DNA from: Orthonyx spaldingii
Taxonomy: Eukaryota > Chordata > Aves > Passeriformes > Orthonychidae
Direction: 5' to 3'
DNA: 64,000 nt
NCBI GenBank assembly: GCA_013397795.1
Contig: VZTJ01005217.1
Coordinates: forward strand, 211,757 to 275,756
Shown: piece after piece, positions 1-13,384 of the stretch
How the letters are laid out: each line of letters begins with the position of its first letter
Numbering within the stretch: position 1 is the stretch's first letter
Notes under the pieces: model-generated
Told to the model about the DNA's origin: nothing
Database searches by the model: none
Seen by the model: only the letters and a program-made list of their open reading frames with translations
Program-made: the position numbers and the translations under genes

Positions 1-1855
1 TGTGATGCTGAAGAAGGACACTGTGCACCTTTGGAAATGGGGAGCTTTGCCACTGTTTTTAAATGAGACTCTGGAATTGGAATTGATTGCTTATTTTTGC
101 TGGTTGTCCCTCACTATCTTCTGTTTTCTTTGCTGTAACCAAACAGCAGATGCTTTAGCATGCTGCAGAACTGCCAGATTCAGAATGATTTCTCCAATAC
201 TATCCAAGCCAGCAAAATGCACCTTCCACATACAAAATTATTTCAATTGATAAACCAGAAAGGCTACTTTGTTTATGAATTTATAGTGGTTTTCAACCAG
301 GGTCTGTTGCTGCTTGGCCTTGGTTAGGGTCAGTCCACTGCAGAGTGAAATCTCAATCTGTGTGGCCTCAGAAGGGACTGAACTGTGACCATGGTCCAAA
401 CATACATTCCTGTAGGGCTCCTGTCACAACTGGAAGCAAAGAAGCCCAGCTTTAGCCTCCCAATTCCTTTGCAGGACCCTAAATCCCACACTGAACTCAA
501 TAAAAAGATTAAATTGGACCAGGGAGGTGAAATAATACATAGAATCAGAGTCTCATTTGGTTTTTGTATGTACCACAGAGTTGGTTAAACATGAGGAAAT
601 TGAGCAGAGAACAATTTGGGTGTAACTGCTGCAGTGTAGCTGTCACTGAGCAGTGTCTCGTGGAGCCCCTGTTCCCTCTCACTCGTTAGGTTTATCCACT
701 TTGGGATTTAAACTCACACCTTCCTTCACTGCCTAACAACTCTGCCATGTAAACAAGTCTAACCTGGACTGCTCATTTGGTGGGTGAGCCAACTACTTGC
801 AGATGTGCCCATGATGGAGAGTACCATATATTCACCTCTCCTTCCCCCTTCTCTTTCCTTCCTTGTGGATGCAATTTTTAGAGAGCAAAGAGCATGGGAG
901 GTATTTCTCCCATTTCTGTCTGGCATTAAGGCAGGGAGAAGAGCAGACTTCTCTTGCTGGGATTTTTTTTTCTTTCATTTTGCAGACGTTTCTTTGTCTT
1001 TATCACACGAAAGTCCTGCAAGAAGGGAAGCTGAGGTATTTACAGAGGGGGAAAGAGAAGCCCTGCAGATGGCTAAAAATCCAAGCCCATTAGACCCAAG
1101 ACCTTTCACTGCAGGTGGAAGGGAAGCCCAGCACAGACAGCCTCCACCCACCCCAACAAGCCCATCTCATGACTTTCAGAGAACCCCACTGATGTAAGGA
1201 GATGGTGACATGTGGCACCATGTGGTGCACTACGACCACGTTGTCACCACCAATCCTACCAGCACGTCATCGTTGGGCTCAAGAGCTGAAGGGAGCTTCC
1301 CACTGCCTCCCAGCCCAGCTGAGGGGTGCTGTGCTCACTGCCAGACCCTCACTCAGTGCCCCCTTCCACAGGACAGTTCCCAACTCGATCAGGCAGGCTG
1401 GGCCCTTGCAAACTTATATTGATTGGCCGCTGGATCAATATCTGCTATTGGCACTGGCCTAATGAAATGTCAGTCAGCAGCACTGCCAATTGATCCACGC
1501 TCATCTGTGCTGCAGATGAGTTACTGCCTCTGCGTTTTACCAGAGATGATTAAAAGAAGAAAACAGCCTTTGCTTCGCCCAGGATCTCCTGAGGGGGATA
1601 CGCTCCTGGGCAGGGATAGGGAAGCACAGTTCAAAGCCTCCAGATGACAGCAGGGGGTTTGAGCTCGGGGCAGACTGCAGAAATGGGGAAAAAGTGCCCA
1701 AAGATTTTACAAGCTGCTCTTCAGCCTGATTTAACTTGGAGCAGAAAATCAATCATCGCTGATAATAATACACAGCACTAATCTGCCACTCCCCTTTCCC
1801 TGTATTGGAGGAAGTTGGATTTGCGTAGCTGCCACTTGTGCCAGAGGCCAACACC

Positions 1856-1952
1856 AGGGCACAGAGAGGTCATGCATCACTTGCCCTGGGTCACTGAGCT
1901 GTTTAGTGGATGAGCTGGGGGGATGGAACCAAGGTTTCCAGTCCAGAAACCC
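1856..1952 (+). mobile_element. Probable MIR-type SINE relic
   Basis: The segment reads GGCACAGAGAGGTCATG, then ACTTGCCCTGGGTCACTGAG, then GGATGGAACCAAGGTTTCCA. It follows, in order, the familiar MIR core and 3' region (gcacagagaggttaag, acttgcccaaggtcaca, gagctgggatttgaacccaggt). It is old and diverged, as expected for an element spread in early amniotes. The 5' tRNA-like head is not recognisable. A weak chance match remains possible because I compared against memory only. Confidence 0.6.
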
Positions 1953-3339
1953 TATAATAGGAAAATCCATACCACAAAAAGATTAAACATATAAATATAT
2001 TTATTAGAAGTAAAAGAAGATTGTTAATATAATAACAACCTTTCTTCTCACCACTGTGCTGTCTGGCATGTAGAGTTCTGGATTGAAATAATTGAAAGGG
2101 TTCAGCTTTAATTGCAGCTAATTGCTGAAATTAAATCCAGACCAGGACAATTTACTGCTGCTCAGGCTTGTGTTGGAAGAGGGGTGAGGAGGGAGGCAGA
2201 ACTATTTCTGTTTATTTAGTGACAATTTTCAGAAGGTCTTGCTTTTATTCCAATGAAAAATATCAAAATCTTCATGTTTGGCTTCTGGCCAGCCCTGCTT
2301 GTGCAGACCCAGTGTTCCTGCATACCCCCAGCACAAAAAAATCATACAGAACACGGGCACAGAGGATTTGCAGAATTTGTGTTTTCTTCTCTGTGTTTTT
2401 GCCTCTTATTGCTTTTTGCCTGAAGACTAAATGGTCTCACTAAATGCCTAAGAGAGTCTCTCCATTTACAAAGTAATACATCAGCAAAAGAATTGCAAAT
2501 TGTTCCCCAAATGTACTACTCTCTCCTGTCTGCTTTAAGTGGAAATTTAAATTAATTGGAATCATTATGGCTTTCTTTTTTAACTTAAATATTACTGTAC
2601 CAGACTGTAACGTGCCTGAAATTTAATCTGAAGTCTTCAGACCTGAAAAAGCATTTTGCAACTGAAAGCTTGTTGATTTTTTTCTAGCTATATCCAATGG
2701 CCCAAAAAAAAAAATAATACCCCTTGCTATCAGCATTGCTTCTGACATTGAGAACATTTCACCTGGCTTTCAGAAACCTTGGTTTTATATGGAATGTGCC
2801 ACCAGCTACTCTGTTCACTTCATCACTTTCAAGGTTTTGTTAATTTATTGAAAAGCTTTTATAGCAGGAGCTTCAATTAAAACAATGCACTTCCACTGCC
2901 ACGCGATGTAGAACACCATCAGCTTTGTTTGGAAGTGGTAAGTCAGAAATGAAGAAATAATTTAAAAAACCCAAATGGAAGGGACAACGGGCAACCTCTG
3001 TACCTAGAAGAGCCAAGACATCACCTTGTGTTACAGAACACAGAGGTAACACATGCTGCTCAGTCACTGTCAGACACTGCTCACCTGAATCAGGGCGAGT
3101 AACAGAGACCAATTTAGTGGGGAGAGTCACTGACTCAAGCTGGCTCAAAAACATTCCAGTATTCCTGACTGGAGCAGATTGAGACTGGTGGATGGGCAGT
3201 CATTTGTTTCTTTCCCGTTTGCTTCTCCATCCCAGTCAAGGACCTGATCTTTTGGGGCTAAAAGTGAGGGCCTGCCTATGTCACACCGCAGGGAAGGGTG
3301 TGGACTCCATTTGTCCCACAGCACTGTCCCCCTGCAGAA

Positions 3340-3655
3340 AGGCAGGATCCACGAGGATGGAGCCAGGCTCTTCTCAGTGGTGCCAAGCAGGAGAACATGG
3401 GCAGAAACTGATGCACGGGAGTTCCACCTGAACATGAGGAAGAACTTCTTTCCTGTGCAGTGACCAAGCACTGGAACAGGCTGCCCAGAGAGGGTGTGGG
3501 GTTTCCCTCACTGGAAATTTTCCAGAACCATCTGGACACAATCCTGTGCCCTGTGCTCTGGGATGGCCCTGCTTTAAGGCAGGGAGGTTGGACCAGATGA
3601 TCCCCTGAGGTCCCTTCCAGCTTGAACCATCCCGGGATTCTGTGATTCTCTGATC
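3340..3655 (+). mobile_element. CR1 LINE, 5'-truncated 3' end
   Basis: Typical avian CR1 3' sequence: GAGGATGGAGCCAGGCTCTT near the start, then the block with CACTGGAACAGGCTGCCCAG, then TTGGACCAGATGATCCCCTG, and the terminal repeat ATTCTGTGATTCT at about 3637. It lies antisense to KCNH5. The element is truncated at its 5' end, as nearly all CR1 copies are, and codes for nothing. Confidence 0.92.
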
Positions 3656-6188
3656 AGGCTGCATTCAGAACTGCTCTCATCTGTCTCTGTTTTCAAGCCC
3701 AAAGCTCACACTGCACCATGGTTCTGTGCTCAGTCAGGCAAACACACCAAAATTACCTCAGTTATTCCTTCTCCTTCCTGACCCATAAATACAGCCTACT
3801 GCTGTATCAGAAACGCTGAACCTGTCTAGACCAAAGTCATGACACTTCTACCACAGCTCACTCCCTTTCTACTGATCTTTTGGATGACACCCAAGCTCAA
3901 ATGACCACTGACCATAGCCCAGTGTCTACCTTACCCATGGGGTGCCCTGCAAATGAAGCCACAGGGATGCTGCCAGGGAGAATGAGCTGGGGCAATTTAG
4001 CAACTCACATCTCTGCTCCTGAACTCAGAGACACAGCACAAAATCCACTGGCAGAGTAACCTGGCAATTCTTTTAATCTGAAATCAAGACTTGGAAATGA
4101 TGAACACCTCTGAAAGACAGGGTCAGCCCACTGCTCAATAGATGTGAAATAACTCAGTTAAACCATTGGGAAATCCAAATTTGACAGGAAAAGAAGGCCA
4201 AAAGGTTATTTAAACTTTTAATATCTACTTCATTTAACTATAGAAAGCTTGGTGAAATAACCTTAAAAAGTGTCCCTGGGATTCTTCAAGTGAAACATCT
4301 CACCCAGCAAGAGCTCGGCCTTTCCCCATCGGGAGCTCTCGGTTGGCAGTGTGTGATTAAGGAGTCCTGGCTGTTGGAACATGCTGTAATTGCCTTTAAT
4401 ATGATGACAGCCACTGCTTCAGTGGGGAGGAACCATTTGGGGAGAAAAAAAAGACTCAAAACCCAAGCATGGAAACGTTAAGGAGTATGCTGTCAAGAAG
4501 AAATATACCCTGAAGAGGATGTGCTACTTTCACCTAACACTTCTCCCTCTAGCCTTAAGTGGCTGCCGTAGATCTGCCACTGAGGGTGCTTTAGCTCAAG
4601 AGACTGAAGGAATTAAGAGTTTTTTAGAAGCATCTGTAATTGTCAGCAGAGCAGGGGCCTTCTACTTATGGCATGATCTAATTAAATTACTTTTTAGAGA
4701 GCAAAGACCCCATTTCAATGATTTTGCTAATGCTTCCTCGTACTTGAATGTGCACCGGCGAAGAGCTCTTCCTTTCTGGGGCAGAAAGTCAAGGGAAATC
4801 ACCCCCAGCCAGGAGGAGAGCAACCCACCAGCTAGTGAGCTTTCTACCACAGCATGGAAACACAGCATCAGCCACGTGAAACCTCAGTGTGCTGCTCCCT
4901 GAAGCCAGATGTGCAGAGATGGAGTGGCTGATGACAGTCGTGGCACAGCCGCTCGTGGACAGCACCACAGGGCTGCCTAATGACACACATCCCACGAGGA
5001 TGAAGTGCTCTCCCTGTCCCCAAAGGGAGCACTGCATGTTTTCCCAGCTCAGGAGATGTGACTGAGGCACTTGGCAAGTGCTGACTCTGCAGAGCCTTGC
5101 ACTTCTTTCTGAAGGGTATCCGCAGGAGGAACAGGCAGCACACAAGAGTTAACTGGTGAGGTTATGGGGATGGCATAAACAGATGGTGTGGTGAAGAGCC
5201 ATTTCCTTCCCATTTGCACGCTGACTGCATTAAATCAATCCCTGGGCTTTCATGGAAATAAGTTAAGGCTGTGCCGTGAAGGGTTTTAATGATCTGGCTA
5301 CATCCTAGCTGTGGGTATCATTCTGTTGGACCCCCACACTGAAGTTACTCTTGGGGAAAGCCCCTTCTGTTTTTCTCATGTGTTCCTTGGTGATCTTTCA
5401 TAAGGTCTGTACCACAGCCATCGCCTCCTCGCTGGATGTGGATCTCTGTAAAGCTCACCAGCACTGGTTTCTGTTCCCATCCATGTATTCAGGCACTGAC
5501 ACGGGATGCTCCATAGAGGCTGAGCCTGCTGGGTTGGCAGCCTTAGCTTATCTCATTGCTCCAGACCTAAACAAATTAGTTTGTAATCCTCAGTATTGTA
5601 TATTCTGGCAAATCTGGCTTTAAAAATGATCAGAAAAGACCTCCTCATGTAAAATTGGAGTCAATCTCCCTGTCTGTGGCTTGAAGAAAACCCTGTACCT
5701 GCACAAATAACAGGTCTCTGCAATCAATAACATTGACAATTCTGTATTTCCCTATTTGTGGCCATGCTTCACCCTGTTTACACACAGTTTGGATTGCTTT
5801 CTACCACTCCCTGTGCACACACAATTAATGAAACACCAGCTGGTGCAGGATAAACACTGCTGCAGGGATGCAAAAGACGCTACAAAAAAGTACAGATCTC
5901 TACCTCTGTTATTTTCCATCTCAGATGCTGTGTTTGCCTCCCAGAGGCCCTTCTGAGCTCACAGACTTCGGCTAAAGCATCTCCCTGTTTTTCTCTGGTT
6001 TGATTTTTTTTTTCTGATGTCTGAAAAATCCAGCTAACCCTAAGCCTCCCACACAAGACAGCAGTTCTGCAGTCACCTTCTTCCAGGAAGGCTTTGTCCG
6101 GGAGGTTGACTCTCCTCAATGGAGTTTGCCACTTCCTTAGATCCTGGGGGACACCTACAAATGTGCAACTGTGTCAGATGTTAAGACC

Positions 6189-6617
6189 ATGGAGGTGCTC
6201 AGAGGGCTGCAGCACCTCACCTATGATGACAGGCAGAGAGAGTTGGGCTTGTTCAGCCTGGACAAGGCTCCAGAGAGACCTTAGAGCCCCTTCCAGTATC
6301 CAAAGGGGCTACAAGTGAGCTGGAGAAGGAATTTTGACTAAGGCACATAGTAATAGGACAAGGGGAAATGGCTTTAAACTGCCAGAAGGCACGGTTAGAT
6401 TTGATTTAAGGAAGGAATTCCTCCCTGTGAGGGTGGCACTGGCACAGGTTGCCCAGAGTAGCTGTGGATGCTCCATCCCTGGAAGAGTTCAAGGCATCAT
6501 TGGAGGGGGCTTGGAACAACCTGTTCTAGTGGAAGGTGCTCCTACCTACGGCAGGGGTATGGAGTGATCTTTAAAGTCAAACTGACCCAAACCACTCTGT
6601 GACTCTGTAATTCTGTG
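6189..6617 (+). mobile_element. CR1 LINE, 5'-truncated 3' end
   Basis: The sequence has the CR1 landmarks in order: TTGGGCTTGTTCAGCCTGGA, AATAGGACAAGGGGAAATGG, CACAGGTTGCCCAGAGTAGC, CTGTGGATGCTCCATCCCTG and a decayed terminal repeat CTCTGTGACTCTGTAATTCTG. It is more diverged from the consensus than the 3340-3655 copy, so probably older. It lies antisense to KCNH5. Confidence 0.9.
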
Positions 6618-8546
6618 TTCCACCCATGGGGCAGGGCTGATCCATGGGGCCACAGCCTCTGCCCTCAAGAAGGCCAGCAAGGCTAAAGAAGGCTGTTGGG
6701 GATTTTGCAAGTCCAATCTCTGTCCCAGCAGATTCCTTACCGTCCTTATCAGCAGCTGTCTGACGTGTTGGACTGAATTTGAGCCCAACTGATCTGGCAG
6801 GAAGCTCTTCATGAGACAAAAATTCTGACAAATGTTTTAAGTTATGGTTCATGGTTCATAGGGCTCAGTCAGGCATCTGTTTGGTACATTAATGCATGGC
6901 TGCACTGAGCTTGTAAATTGTTATTCATGGACTTTTGTAGAACATCTTGAGGTTGTTGGCTGAGCCCTTCACTAAATGGGAACGGGGACAATTATTCACA
7001 CATGAAAAACATGCATGATTCAGTTCATCCATTTACATTTCTGTTGTAGCCTTCCTTGGCAGGATGGCTAATACAGCCTGGGAGAAGGATGGTCATTCAT
7101 AACTGAGCTGCTCTGACCAACAACTGTTCCGTTTAAAAATGGATTTGCCTCAGACACACGATGGAGACGAAAATTCACTACAGTGGCACGGAGTCAAGGA
7201 AGGCAGAACTGGTGAAAATAGCGAGGTTAGACACAGAAATTAATTACTGAGATGACAGGATGCTCTGTTAAGGTCAGGGACGTGGACAAGGAAAACTGGA
7301 TGTCTGTGCACTGAGAGGGAAGCAATGGGCACGAATGGAAAAGCAAATTTAATCATAATAAAAGGGCTTAATTTCATCTGACCAGTTAGGAACATCATGA
7401 TTGGAAGTGGCTGCTCTTTGCTGCTGTCATCTGCTGGTTGCTTAGGTCCCCATTCTCACATTTTTAAGGGAGTGTGAAGCGTTTTAGGCTCTCAGAAAAA
7501 GCCAGAGCCTGCGGTAACAGGAGTGCTGTTCATAATAGAAAAGAGGACAATGGGCTGCTTCCAAAGGGATATGTACTCACAGAGCACAGAGAGGGAAGTC
7601 CCCCTGCTCTGGAGGTACAGTGACTGGTGGAAATTTAATATAGGAAACAGTATATAGAACCCTTTTGGCAGCTGAGACAGCTTTGTGGAGTATTAATAAA
7701 AAATCTGATATTCATCTAAAAGTCAGAGGGCAGGTCCCACAGTTCAAAAGATCAAAAGATCACTGACAGTTTAATTAATGGAGTTAAGAGAACCAGAGGC
7801 TTTTGTAAGTGCTCACACTATGCTCCTTTTTTGAACAGTAACCTACAACTGAAAATTATATTATGGTTTTGTTATCTTCATGAAGGGAAACGAATTAGGA
7901 GCAAGGGCTGTAGACACTGAAAAGTAAAAATATGAGGAAAAAACCCATAAATTGATAATATATATTCCTTCCTAAACGCACAGAATATTTTTGGCTTTCA
8001 GCAAGTTGCTCAGAAGTGCAATAATAGGGGACTCAGCTTATTTCAGGTGCTTCCCAGAATGTCCCTGTCCCTCCTGACAGCCATGCCCACCTCTGGCACA
8101 TATTTATGCATCTCCTAAATTTGCTCCTCCAGAATTTCTTTGCATGGGACCTAAACTGAGCCAGCCTGCTAATCACAGCCACTGGCAGACAATTAAAAAA
8201 GGCACAGTCGATCAGCCATCATTAAGTTGGAAGTGACAGGCTGGGTTTTATTTTTAACTAAAAGTAGTGGGATTCATGCAAACTTCCCCATCAAGTTCCT
8301 CTTGCACTTTGTTTACAGTTTAATACTTTCCTACATGCACTGTAGAAAGCATCCCCAAAATACCACTGAAAGTAAGGTAAATCTAGGATTTGCAGGACTG
8401 CAATGATTATTATGTGCTGAACCAGCACGTTTGGGTATTATTGCACCTGTGAAGTGTGAGCTGAAAAAATAATAGATTAATGGATTTATACTTGTACAGA
8501 AGAGAAAGGCCTTATGCAGGGAGCTTTACTTGGCATTTGAGAAGCT

Positions 8547-8584
8547 ATTTATTTATTTATTTATTTATTCATTCATTTATTTCA
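8547..8584 (+). repeat. (ATTT)n microsatellite
   Basis: About nine tetranucleotide units, with two ATTC variants near the right end. It is a simple repeat with no further signal. Confidence 0.9.
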
Positions 8585-9882
8585 GGAGCCTTTTTGTTCA
8601 AGTCAAGGTAAAAACCTAATAAATAAAATCAGCGCTGTGTCCATCGCAAAACTGCTGTGAAATTGTTGCTGATCATTCCTTGATGGGTCAAAACGGATCC
8701 CATTTTGGGCAGAGCCAGACAACTCCCACTTGGATGAAAGCTAAAGCTCTGCCTGTGCCTCATGAAGCCCATGGGGATCCACTGATATAATCCCAACGAA
8801 CTGGCAGAAGTTCTCTGTCCCCAGCCATGGCTTTGGGTGCATTTCTACCAGCATTCCCAGTCTGGCAGAGGTAAGGTTTAGGGAGTGGGAAAGTCTGGGG
8901 TAGAAGCTCATTTTACACCTGGAAGTCACACTGTGCTGTTGCTAAAATGTCTGGTGTTCAGCTCCAGGAAGCAATGACAGAATTAATCATCTCAGTTTTT
9001 TAAAATTTCCCCTTTTCTTGCAGTTATCATGTTGAAAAAATTGCAGATCTACACAGGAATTAGGCTCAGCAGCTCCTGTAAGAAGAAATCCATTGCTCTG
9101 GAATAATTGCTTGGAGGGGTGTGAGGTAACACAACACACCCCTGTCCCCACTTTCTGTGCAAATCCTGCCTGCTGGTAAAAACTTTCTTAACTGGAAATC
9201 AAAAATGAAATGGTAATGTTCCTTCCCATTGCACCATGCACATTCCCTCCCCTTCCTCTGCAGTGGGAAGAGATTAAAAGCATCAATTTTAATCGATGAG
9301 GGGAGGTAAACACAAAATGTTTATTTTTTAATATTTACAAGATTAAAAATAGCAAACCTTTGATTTATGTTTTTTATTAGCAGTCATGTCCTGTGCAAGC
9401 AATGCCACCTTGAACTGATATTAGCAGACAGCCTGCAGAATGCTTTCTGTGTCAACCAAGAAAATTACCTTAATTATGACAGCTTTCTAAACAAGAAAAT
9501 AGTATCAATTCACAGAAAGCACAACAGCCAATAATCATCAATCTGGATGTTCACTCTAACACAGCCAGTTCACATCTTTGTCTCCCTATGGACACTGCCC
9601 AGCCCTGACATTCCTGTTTAATGATCTTTCCACACACAAACAAATCACCCAGACCGCACTGGCTGCCTGAAGTAGGGATGCTCATACCTTTCACTGGGGT
9701 GCATCAGCTGAGTGGCTTTAGTACCAGCTGCTGAGTCCCCTCCTGCAGAAAGCAGCACATCAGCACACAGCATTATTTTTTCTGCAGCCAGGCAATGCCG
9801 TTCAAACACCCTTGAATGAGAAATATGCTAAATTGCCTTGCATTTCTCAATAAAGACCAGCAGACAAACAACATAAAATGAC

Positions 9883-9907
9883 CTTTAGATTTAGATTTAG
9901 ATTTAGA
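9883..9907 (+). repeat. (TTTAGA)n microsatellite
   Basis: About four head-to-tail copies of the hexamer TTTAGA. It differs from the vertebrate telomere hexamer TTAGGG, so it is not an interstitial telomere tract. Confidence 0.85.
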
Positions 9908-10300
9908 TGGGAAAGTTACACATACAAGAAAAGAATATCCACCTCTGCAATGCCAAAGGATTATCAGAACTGGGGTCAGACCTACTTTTAACAGAGCTGC
10001 TGATTTGTTTCTCACTCCTACAGAAGAATGGTCAGAATCTCTGAGGAAGGTATTTAACTCAGAGATTATACCCAGAATAGAATAATGGCCTGATGGTACC
10101 CTGGGGGATTAATGTGGCTCTGAAACACTATTAAAGATGGGAGTGCACTGGCTGATCTCTGCATCTGCCTGCAGTCTAAAGGCAAAATGTGCTAATCCAG
10201 ACTGTGCTGGGAATCCACAGTACCCCAGACCTCCCAAAGATCCCATGGGATATTCAGTGTCCTGGGTTTTAGGTGAGGAGATGAGAGAAGAGGAGAGGAG

Positions 10301-10354
10301 AGGACAGGACAGGACAGGACAGGACAGGACAGGACAGGACAGGACAGGACAGGA
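10301..10354 (+). repeat. (AGGAC)n pentanucleotide array
   Basis: Ten perfect AGGAC units plus AGGA. They are preceded by related GAGGA-type purine sequence from about 10280. The array directly abuts the 3' end of a minus-oriented CR1 copy, so it probably grew from that element's tail. Confidence 0.95.
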
Positions 10355-10790
10355 TTTCAGTGGAAAGAGATCTACAACCATCATCTAATTCAATTGCCTG
10401 ACCACTTCAGGTCTAACCAAAAGTTACAGCATGATATTAAGGGCAATGTCCAAGTGCCTTTTAAACACCAGTGGGCTGAGGGCATCAACCATCTCTCTAG
10501 GAAGCCTGTTCCAGTGTTTGACCATCCTCTCCGTAAAGAAATGCTTCCTAATTTCCTTCCCTGGAGCAGCTTTGAACCATCCCCACACATCCTGTCGCTG
10601 GATCCCAGGCAGAAGAGATCAGCAGGTCTCTCTCTTCCCTTCCCCTCCTCAAGCAGCTGCAGGGAGAAAGGAGGTCACCCCTCAGCCCCTTTCCTCCAAA
10701 CCAGACAAGCCCAAAGTGCTCAGCCGCTCCTCACAGGACACTCCTTCCAGCCCCTTCTCCAGCTTTGCTGCCCTGGATGCACTGAGGAGA
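10355..10790 (-). mobile_element. CR1 LINE, 5'-truncated, minus orientation
   Basis: On the plus strand, in reverse CR1 order, are AGGAAGCCTGTTCCAGTGTT, AGAAATGCTTCCTAATTTCC, GCTCAGCCGCTCCTCACAGG and CTTCTCCAGCTTTGCTGCCC. The 3' end is at about 10355, where the usual ATTCTRTG terminal repeat is missing and an AGGAC array is found instead. The 5' limit near 10790 is approximate. Open frames crossing this region are not genes. Confidence 0.88.
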
Positions 10791-13354
10791 TTTCACACCT
10801 ATCACCAAGTTCTGCTCTCAGCCACGAGTGCAGCCACAGCCAAGCGAGAGAAAACCCCTGTGTGCTCCCCCTGTGCCTGCAGGGAGGGGGTCCAGAGGTG
10901 CAAGTGCACCTCATTTCCCACAGTCAGTACGACCTGAAGAGCGCCCAGAAGAGATGAGTGTACGGGAGACGATGAAGTGGCAGAAAGGAGAGGGAAAGGA
11001 GGGAGGCACACGGAAAAGAGTCCAGCTCAGAGCTACGAAAGTGAGACAGCAAACCCACGCCAGCTCCTGCAGCACTCACTCTGCTCCGACGGCTGTCCCA
11101 CGCCGTCTGGCAGGGGATGAGCTTGAAGCTGCTGCAGCTCTCCCCGTCAATTTTTATGCTGCTCTTCTACCTAGAAAAGTCACACACAGTCCTCCAAGGA
11201 CTCACTTCCTTGCTTTAAAGACCTTAAACTCAAATCCCCATGTCCCCGAAGAGGGGCAAAGACACAAAGAAATGCTCAGGGGAGCAGGAGGTGGGAAGGA
11301 AGTGCTGCAGAAAAAACTCTCGCCTCAGATCCGTAATTCTCACTTGGAAGGATCCATGGGGCTCTCAGTGGCAGAAAGTGAAGCATGGCCCGTGCTGGGC
11401 TGTCTGTAACCACACAGACAAATACACAGGGAATTGCTGCATTATCTGTACTGATAAATTCCTCACATGGGTTTGGCCCAGATCGCTGAGCAGTTTCTCA
11501 AGAAATTTCCAGCCCAGGACCACCAATCAGCAATTTGGACAAGGTCACTTTGTTTGAAGGTTTGGAGTAGGTTCTTCTCACCCAAGCACATTCAATATAC
11601 AAGTCTAGACACCATCAGAGACGGTATCAGATATAAATCAGTGAAACAGTCCTTTAGGAAATATTGCAATTGAATATTAACATATCTGGAGAGAGCAGTG
11701 AATACAATAAAGCTGAACAATAAAAATCCTTAATAATTGTCCAAAGTGAAAGTCTTTTCAAGCATAATGGCAGCTGCAAACTCTGCTAAAATGTGAACAA
11801 AATAAAACCAAATTGATTTTTGAAGGTATTACTTATTTGCTCTGTAATCATGCTGAAAAGTCACTGAAGATAAACTATAGCTATGGGACTTAATTTTCTG
11901 GGACAGCATGTTTTGATATAAAAGAAGAAAAAACCCAGACAACTAAAGACCAGGAAGGGAGAGAAAAGGCCTGAGACAAGGATGATGCTCTGACTCCTTT
12001 CCATGTAAACAACTCACTCCCCACAACTGATGGGGACTGAGTGTGAGCATCAGCTGGTGAAGTGCAAACAGCTCTGAACTCAGCTCCTGCAATTGTGAGT
12101 GGCTTAATTCAGAGCTCAAAACCTGTGAAAGTCCCCAGGGTCACCAGAACACAGGTGACCTTCAGGGGCAAGGGCTGACACACCGAGAGATGCTCTGTGC
12201 CCCTGGCATTGCTTCTGCATCAGGACACTCACTAATAGAGCTCACCATTGGGAGGGGTCTTAAAAATGAAAATAGGGATGGTGAATGAACCTTGGGACAA
12301 CCTTCACTTTTAGGACACATGAATGCAGAATTCAACTTAAAATAAAGCTTTTCTAAAAACCATGTGACACAGAAATGATGAGTGATTCAGTCAAGAAACC
12401 ACATGTGGTGCATTAAAACCTCAAGCAAGAAGAGGAAGGCAATTTAAAAAGAAATTATTTTAATCTGAAAGAAAAAAGAAAAATAGGACGTGTGTGTTAA
12501 CACAGTCTGATGGCCTCACCCGCTAAAAAGCCCCAGAGATTCAGTGTGCTGGAGGTATTAGATAACATCAGTTGCTCACAGTGTTGTCCCTGGCTTTAAG
12601 AGCAGTGCAGGGAAAAGAGCTGAGCCTCCCTGAATGGGATTTCGCTGCCTTAAAGGCACTCATCTCTCCTCACATCTCCTTGGCTCCCTCTCAGCACACC
12701 TTCCAGGAGCAAGTGCACCAGGGGTCAGACACGAACAATTGTCCTCTTCCCCGGCTGCTCCTGACTCATTCCTTTATCACAGCTCATTTTGCTCACGGTA
12801 GAAAGCAGCAGGATGTGACTGTGTGCCTTAAAAGTTGTGGGTGAAATCTTTGCTGTGCTGAAGCACAGGAGAATTTCAGCTGTGATTTCAGGAGGAACAA
12901 GATCTCAGCTGGACTTTTCCCTGCAGTGGCACAGGCTGAGCTGGGCTCGCAGTTCAGCAGAGGTGGTGCATTAGCTGGAGCAAATGGAAGCAATGGTGAG
13001 GAAAGACCCCCTGACTTCTGTTGTTCCTTTCGACCCAAGATTTCCACCCTGGGTGCTCACTTCCCTTTGAGGGTAGGATGCCACAGAGCCTCCTAAAAAT
13101 CAGTCATGACTCCCCTCCTCTGGCCAAGCTCCATGGCTCAAGCTAGCAGAGAGGCCCCCCTCCAGCTGTGTGAAATCTTGAGAGGCACTTAATGAATTAG
13201 ATATTATTAATATTCTCTTTCAGCATCAGAAGGCAGTAATTAACTCTTTGAAGACTCATCCCAAACCCTGCTTTATTACTCAATCCTCAGAGGCAGCTAT
13301 GTAATCTCATTGTGATTTTAAAGAATATCTTTCCAGAATAATTATTTTCCTTGT

Positions 13355-13384
13355 TTAAAAAAAAAAGAAAAAAAAAAAAAAAAG
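13355..13384 (+). repeat. A-rich tract
   Basis: Nearly pure A run interrupted by single G residues. No SINE head or processed transcript was recognised upstream, so I treat it as low-complexity sequence. Confidence 0.8.

Noticed and set aside
9883..9907. Interstitial telomere repeat
   Set aside because: The unit is TTTAGA, not TTAGGG.
10394..11409. Plus-strand open frames of 168-193 codons
   Set aside because: They run antisense through a CR1 copy and its flank, and have no domain or conserved motif.
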